Below, one piece after another: positions 60,878-64,000 of a stretch of DNA of 64,000 nt. How positions within the stretch are numbered: the stretch's first letter is position 1; each line of letters begins with the position of its first letter. Position numbers and translations under genes: made by a program. Below the pieces are notes generated by a model. The model had not been told where the DNA came from, did no database searches, and saw only the letters and a program-made list of their open reading frames with translations. Location of the stretch: the NCBI RefSeq assembly GCF_037975245.1, contig NC_092562.1, positions 24,505,554 through 24,569,553 on the forward strand, in the 5' to 3' direction. The DNA is from Apostichopus japonicus (Eukaryota > Echinodermata > Holothuroidea > Aspidochirotida > Stichopodidae).

Positions 60878-62049
60878 GCAATGACTGTGAATACATTACT
60901 GTGAATTTGCATAATTACTGTGAATACATACATTTCGGAATTTATTAAATTAACATGCTTCAATGGCAGGATTAGAAGACAGAAACATGGGAGAAATGAG
61001 CTACTTTTGATGTCTAAATAGTGTCTGGGATGTCACAGGTTGTAAACTGCAATAAATATGTACGGTTTTGCGATAAGTTTGCGACATAAAATCTTAAGAC
61101 CAGTAGGAAACTGGTCCGAAGACAGTTGGACTAAAAAGTTTGACATTATTATTTTCTTTGTAAGTATATACTTATTTGTTACTTGGGTCTTCCTCCTAGC
61201 CCTCCCCCTCCCCCTCCCCCACCTCCAAACAGAATAATAATAATCCTATACTGTGCCCCAGTACCGTAATATAATGTTTAGCATTTAATTTTATTTTGTC
61301 ATGATTATTTCACAAATGATTTTAATTGATTGTGTTTACTACAATTCTTACAATCCAATTAAACTACATTACACCATGAAATTTGAGTTATATATCACCT
61401 TTAAATATTTTATTTGTTTATAAACTTTGCCTACTCTGTGAGAAGGAATCATGTTTTTTGTCAGTAGGTTATAAATTACCGGGGAAAAAATTAGTATTGT
61501 TTAGTTTTGACAGTTGAGGGCCACTGGTAATAAAATCTGTTTACATTAAGTAACTATCATCAAGAACTTCCTTCCAGGTTTTAGGGTAAACATTTGGCAA
61601 TTAAATTCTATTTGATTTTACCCATTTAGTTGACATTTTTATTGCTATTGAAAGAATTTGTGATTTCACAGGTATCTGAGAGAACTGGAGAATCATACAT
61701 AATACACATAATCTACCAAGGGACTGAAAAATGTAATTAAAATTTTTTTAACTTGAAAACTGTACATTAAATTATTGATCGACCTTAAATATTTACAGTA
61801 TGAAAGCAATTTGTCTGTCGCTTTGAAATCATTTCAATCAGTTTTAACTTAACTAGCGTTTTTTTTATTTGTTCTTCTGACAGTGAACAGATTCTGACGA
61901 ATTAGGCTTCATATGGAAAAAAAAAAAATATCCTTTCAATTTTGTCATTTGATACTTCACAGTACTACTAGTAGAATCTCCAAATTTGGAATATGTTTAC
62001 GTATTATCTTATTGAGTTTGTCTATAGAGCATGGATGCATCAGCAGACA
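60878..62049. other. AT-rich unique sequence
   Basis: A C-rich block lies at about 61200-61222. Nothing else recognised. Confidence 0.5.
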
Positions 62050-62141
62050 GAGGGGGAGGGGAGGGGTGGGGGAGGGGTGGGGGAGGGGTGGGTGGGGAGG
62101 GTGGGTGGGGTGGGACGGGGGGTGGGGAGGGGAGGGGAGCC
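62050..62141 (+). repeat. G-rich block, strong G-quadruplex potential
   Basis: About 90 bp made almost only of GGGAGGGG, GGGTGGGG and similar runs, with more than a dozen tracts of three or more Gs. The glycine/tryptophan and proline frames across it are artefacts. Confidence 0.9.
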
Positions 62142-62163
62142 AAGGGAAGAGACAGGATGTTAG

Positions 62164-63058
62164 TATATCTTATATCGTACAACATTACCACAGCCCCTGC
62201 AGATTTAGTGATATGACTACAGATAGTGATATGATTTAGTGATAGTGATAGTAGTGCATGATTTTAGTGATAGTGGTATGATTTAGTGATATGACTACAG
62301 ATAGTGATATGATAGTGATATGATTTAGTGATAGTTATAGTAGTGCATGATTTTAGTGATAGTGGTATGATTTAGTGATATGACTACAGATAGTGATATG
62401 ATTTAGTGATAGTGATAGTAGTGCATGATTTTAGTGATAGTGGTATGATTTAGTGATATGACTACAGATAGTGATATGATAGTGATATGATTTAGTGATA
62501 GTGATAGTAGTGCATGATTTTAGTGATAGTGGTATGATTTAGTGATATGACTACAGATAGTGATATGATTTAGTGATAGTGATAGTAGTGCATGATTTTA
62601 GTGATAGTGGTATGATTTAGTGATATGACTACAGATAGTGATATGATAGTGATATGATTTAGTGATAGTGATAGTAGTGCATGATTTTAGTGATAGTGGT
62701 ATGATTTAGTGATATGACTACAGATAGTGATATGATTTAGTGATAGTGATAGTAGTGCATGATTTTAGTGATAGTGGTATGATTTAGTGATATGACTACA
62801 GATAGTGATATGATAGTGATATGATTTAGTGATAGTGATAGTAGTGCATGATTTTAGTGATAGTGGTATGATTTAGTGATATGACTACAGATAGTGATAT
62901 GATTTAGTGATAGTGATAGTAGTGCATGATTTTAGTGATAGTGGTATGATTTAGTGATATGACTACAGATAGTGATATGATAGTGATATGATTTAGTGAT
63001 AGTGATAGTAGTGCATGATTTTAGTGATAGTGGTATGATTTAGTGATATGACTACAGA
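62164..63058 (+). repeat. 167-bp higher-order repeat of alternating 78- and 89-bp units
   Basis: The motif GACTACAG starts at 62215, 62293, 62382, 62460, 62549, 62627, 62716, 62794, 62883, 62961 and 63050. Spacings alternate 78, 89, 78, 89 without exception for five full 167-bp cycles. The 89-bp unit has an extra copy of about 11 bp (ATAGTGATATG). Within each unit, TAGTGATATGATT-like blocks form a still shorter repeat. Copies are almost identical; one visible difference is TAGTTATAG at about 62333. Confidence 0.96.
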
Positions 63059-64000
63059 ACAAGTGACATCTCAAGGAGATTTGTTTTATATTTTGCATAT
63101 TTACTCTCCACCACATTTTGTATTCTACAAATACTTCACATAATGGTACCCTCTTGAGATTGCTACAGCTCAGGTACTCTCCCATTTTGTTGTACCCATG
63201 ACAACAGGTTTTAGATACAGTTGTAAGATTCTGATACAAGTTAAGACAGAATATTAATGAAATTTGTTGTTCATATTCTATAATTATGAGTGCATGTTTA
63301 TTGTCATTACTAGCACGAAAAAAATATTCTGACACATATATAGATACTCTGAAATTTAGCTATTACGATGTGCTTAGTATATATAGTGTCTACGTACAGT
63401 CCCGAACATAAACCGTCTTGTTTTGTTGGTGCCCTGTAATCCTACAGCTGGGCATAACTTCAAGATTTATTAACTGACACATCATATTAAGTGCTGTAAT
63501 TGCTTGCTGGTGTCTTTACAGTACATAGATTATACCCAAAGAAAAATACCGCTCCTGTTTATGTACATCCACTACTGTACTGCAAACCATCGCACGCTCA
63601 TCTGTAATCGGTTTCGAAACCCAGCTCCGTTCGAGTTGTTGGTTCTAGCAGGCTTTAGAACAAACATGATTTGAGGCCAGTTTACCTGCCGGGAGTAATC
63701 TATCGAAGCCCCTTAATGACTTGAATTGGCTTAATTTGTAGCTGATCATTTTGAGGGACTTATATGCATTCTGCTGCATGATACGCTAGCCAAGACATGA
63801 TAGAATTAAGAGGGAGCTGAGGAATATAGGGTTTACTCTAGTTTTAACTTTGGCTGGTAGTAGTAAATACCAATCGCCGTCGCATACTAGTATTTGAGTT
63901 GAGAAATTTAACCCTTCACTGATGAGGTTCCATGTTTTGAAAACCGTGATCATGATGAATTGCAAATTTAGTTTTATTACATCAGTAGAATATAAAGAAT
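63059..64000. other. AT-rich unique sequence, no supported gene
   Basis: A 104-codon minus-strand frame (63021-63335) starts in unique sequence and runs into the adjacent repeat; it has no recognisable content. Nothing else was seen. Confidence 0.45.

Noticed and set aside
62009-62239. Glycine/tryptophan- and proline-rich frames
   Set aside because: They are translations of the G-rich block on its two strands.

Overview
The window looks like nuclear DNA of an animal. It is strongly AT-rich, has no bacterial-style gene packing and no long open reading frame outside simple repeats. It carries tRNA-derived SINEs, hAT-type elements with 8-bp target-site duplications, long minisatellites and TA and tetranucleotide microsatellites. 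The repeat style suggests a marine invertebrate, possibly an echinoderm such as a sea cucumber. That placement is inference and rests on no diagnostic gene.

No protein could be identified by family anywhere in the 64 kb. The best gene-like signals are three short plus-strand segments that look like coding first exons: 7376-7446, 48440-48504 and 59709-59842. Each has an ATG, an in-frame stop upstream, a good splice donor and a repeat-free, CpG-bearing leader of several hundred bases. All three leave two bases of an unfinished codon at the donor, so all could join the same acceptor further downstream. The simplest model is that much of the window is the 5' end or first introns of one plus-strand gene with several promoters, whose body lies beyond position 64000. 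Weaker exon candidates lie at 2494, 9795, 18160 and 43233. A possible last exon of an upstream gene, with a polyadenylation signal, lies at about 2.5-2.95 kb.

Layout: 0-3 kb holds a 623-bp hAT-type element and the possible terminal exon; 5.0-5.4 kb a 36-bp minisatellite; 5.9-7.4 kb a promoter-like stretch and first exon; 8.2-9.0 kb a 757-bp element with inverted ends; 11.9-16.5 kb TA repeats, two SINE copies and a 17-bp minisatellite; 24.0-25.6 kb a second hAT-type element; 25.7-27.5 kb a 1.7-kb array of about 41-bp units; 34.4-35.8 kb two diverged arrays; 45.3 kb an intact SINE with target duplication; 47.5-48.5 kb a second promoter and first exon; 49.0-49.9 kb a third hAT-type element; 51.7-52.5 kb a 20-bp array; 54.8-56.2 kb a cluster of a different SINE, TA repeat, foldback element and SINE-tail microsatellite; 58.6-59.8 kb a third promoter and first exon; 60.6 kb a fifth SINE copy; 62.0-63.1 kb a G-rich block followed by a very regular 167-bp higher-order repeat.

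Most of the rest is unique AT-rich sequence in which nothing can be called. The strongest conclusions concern the mobile elements and tandem repeats. The gene model is a hypothesis that transcript data could test directly.
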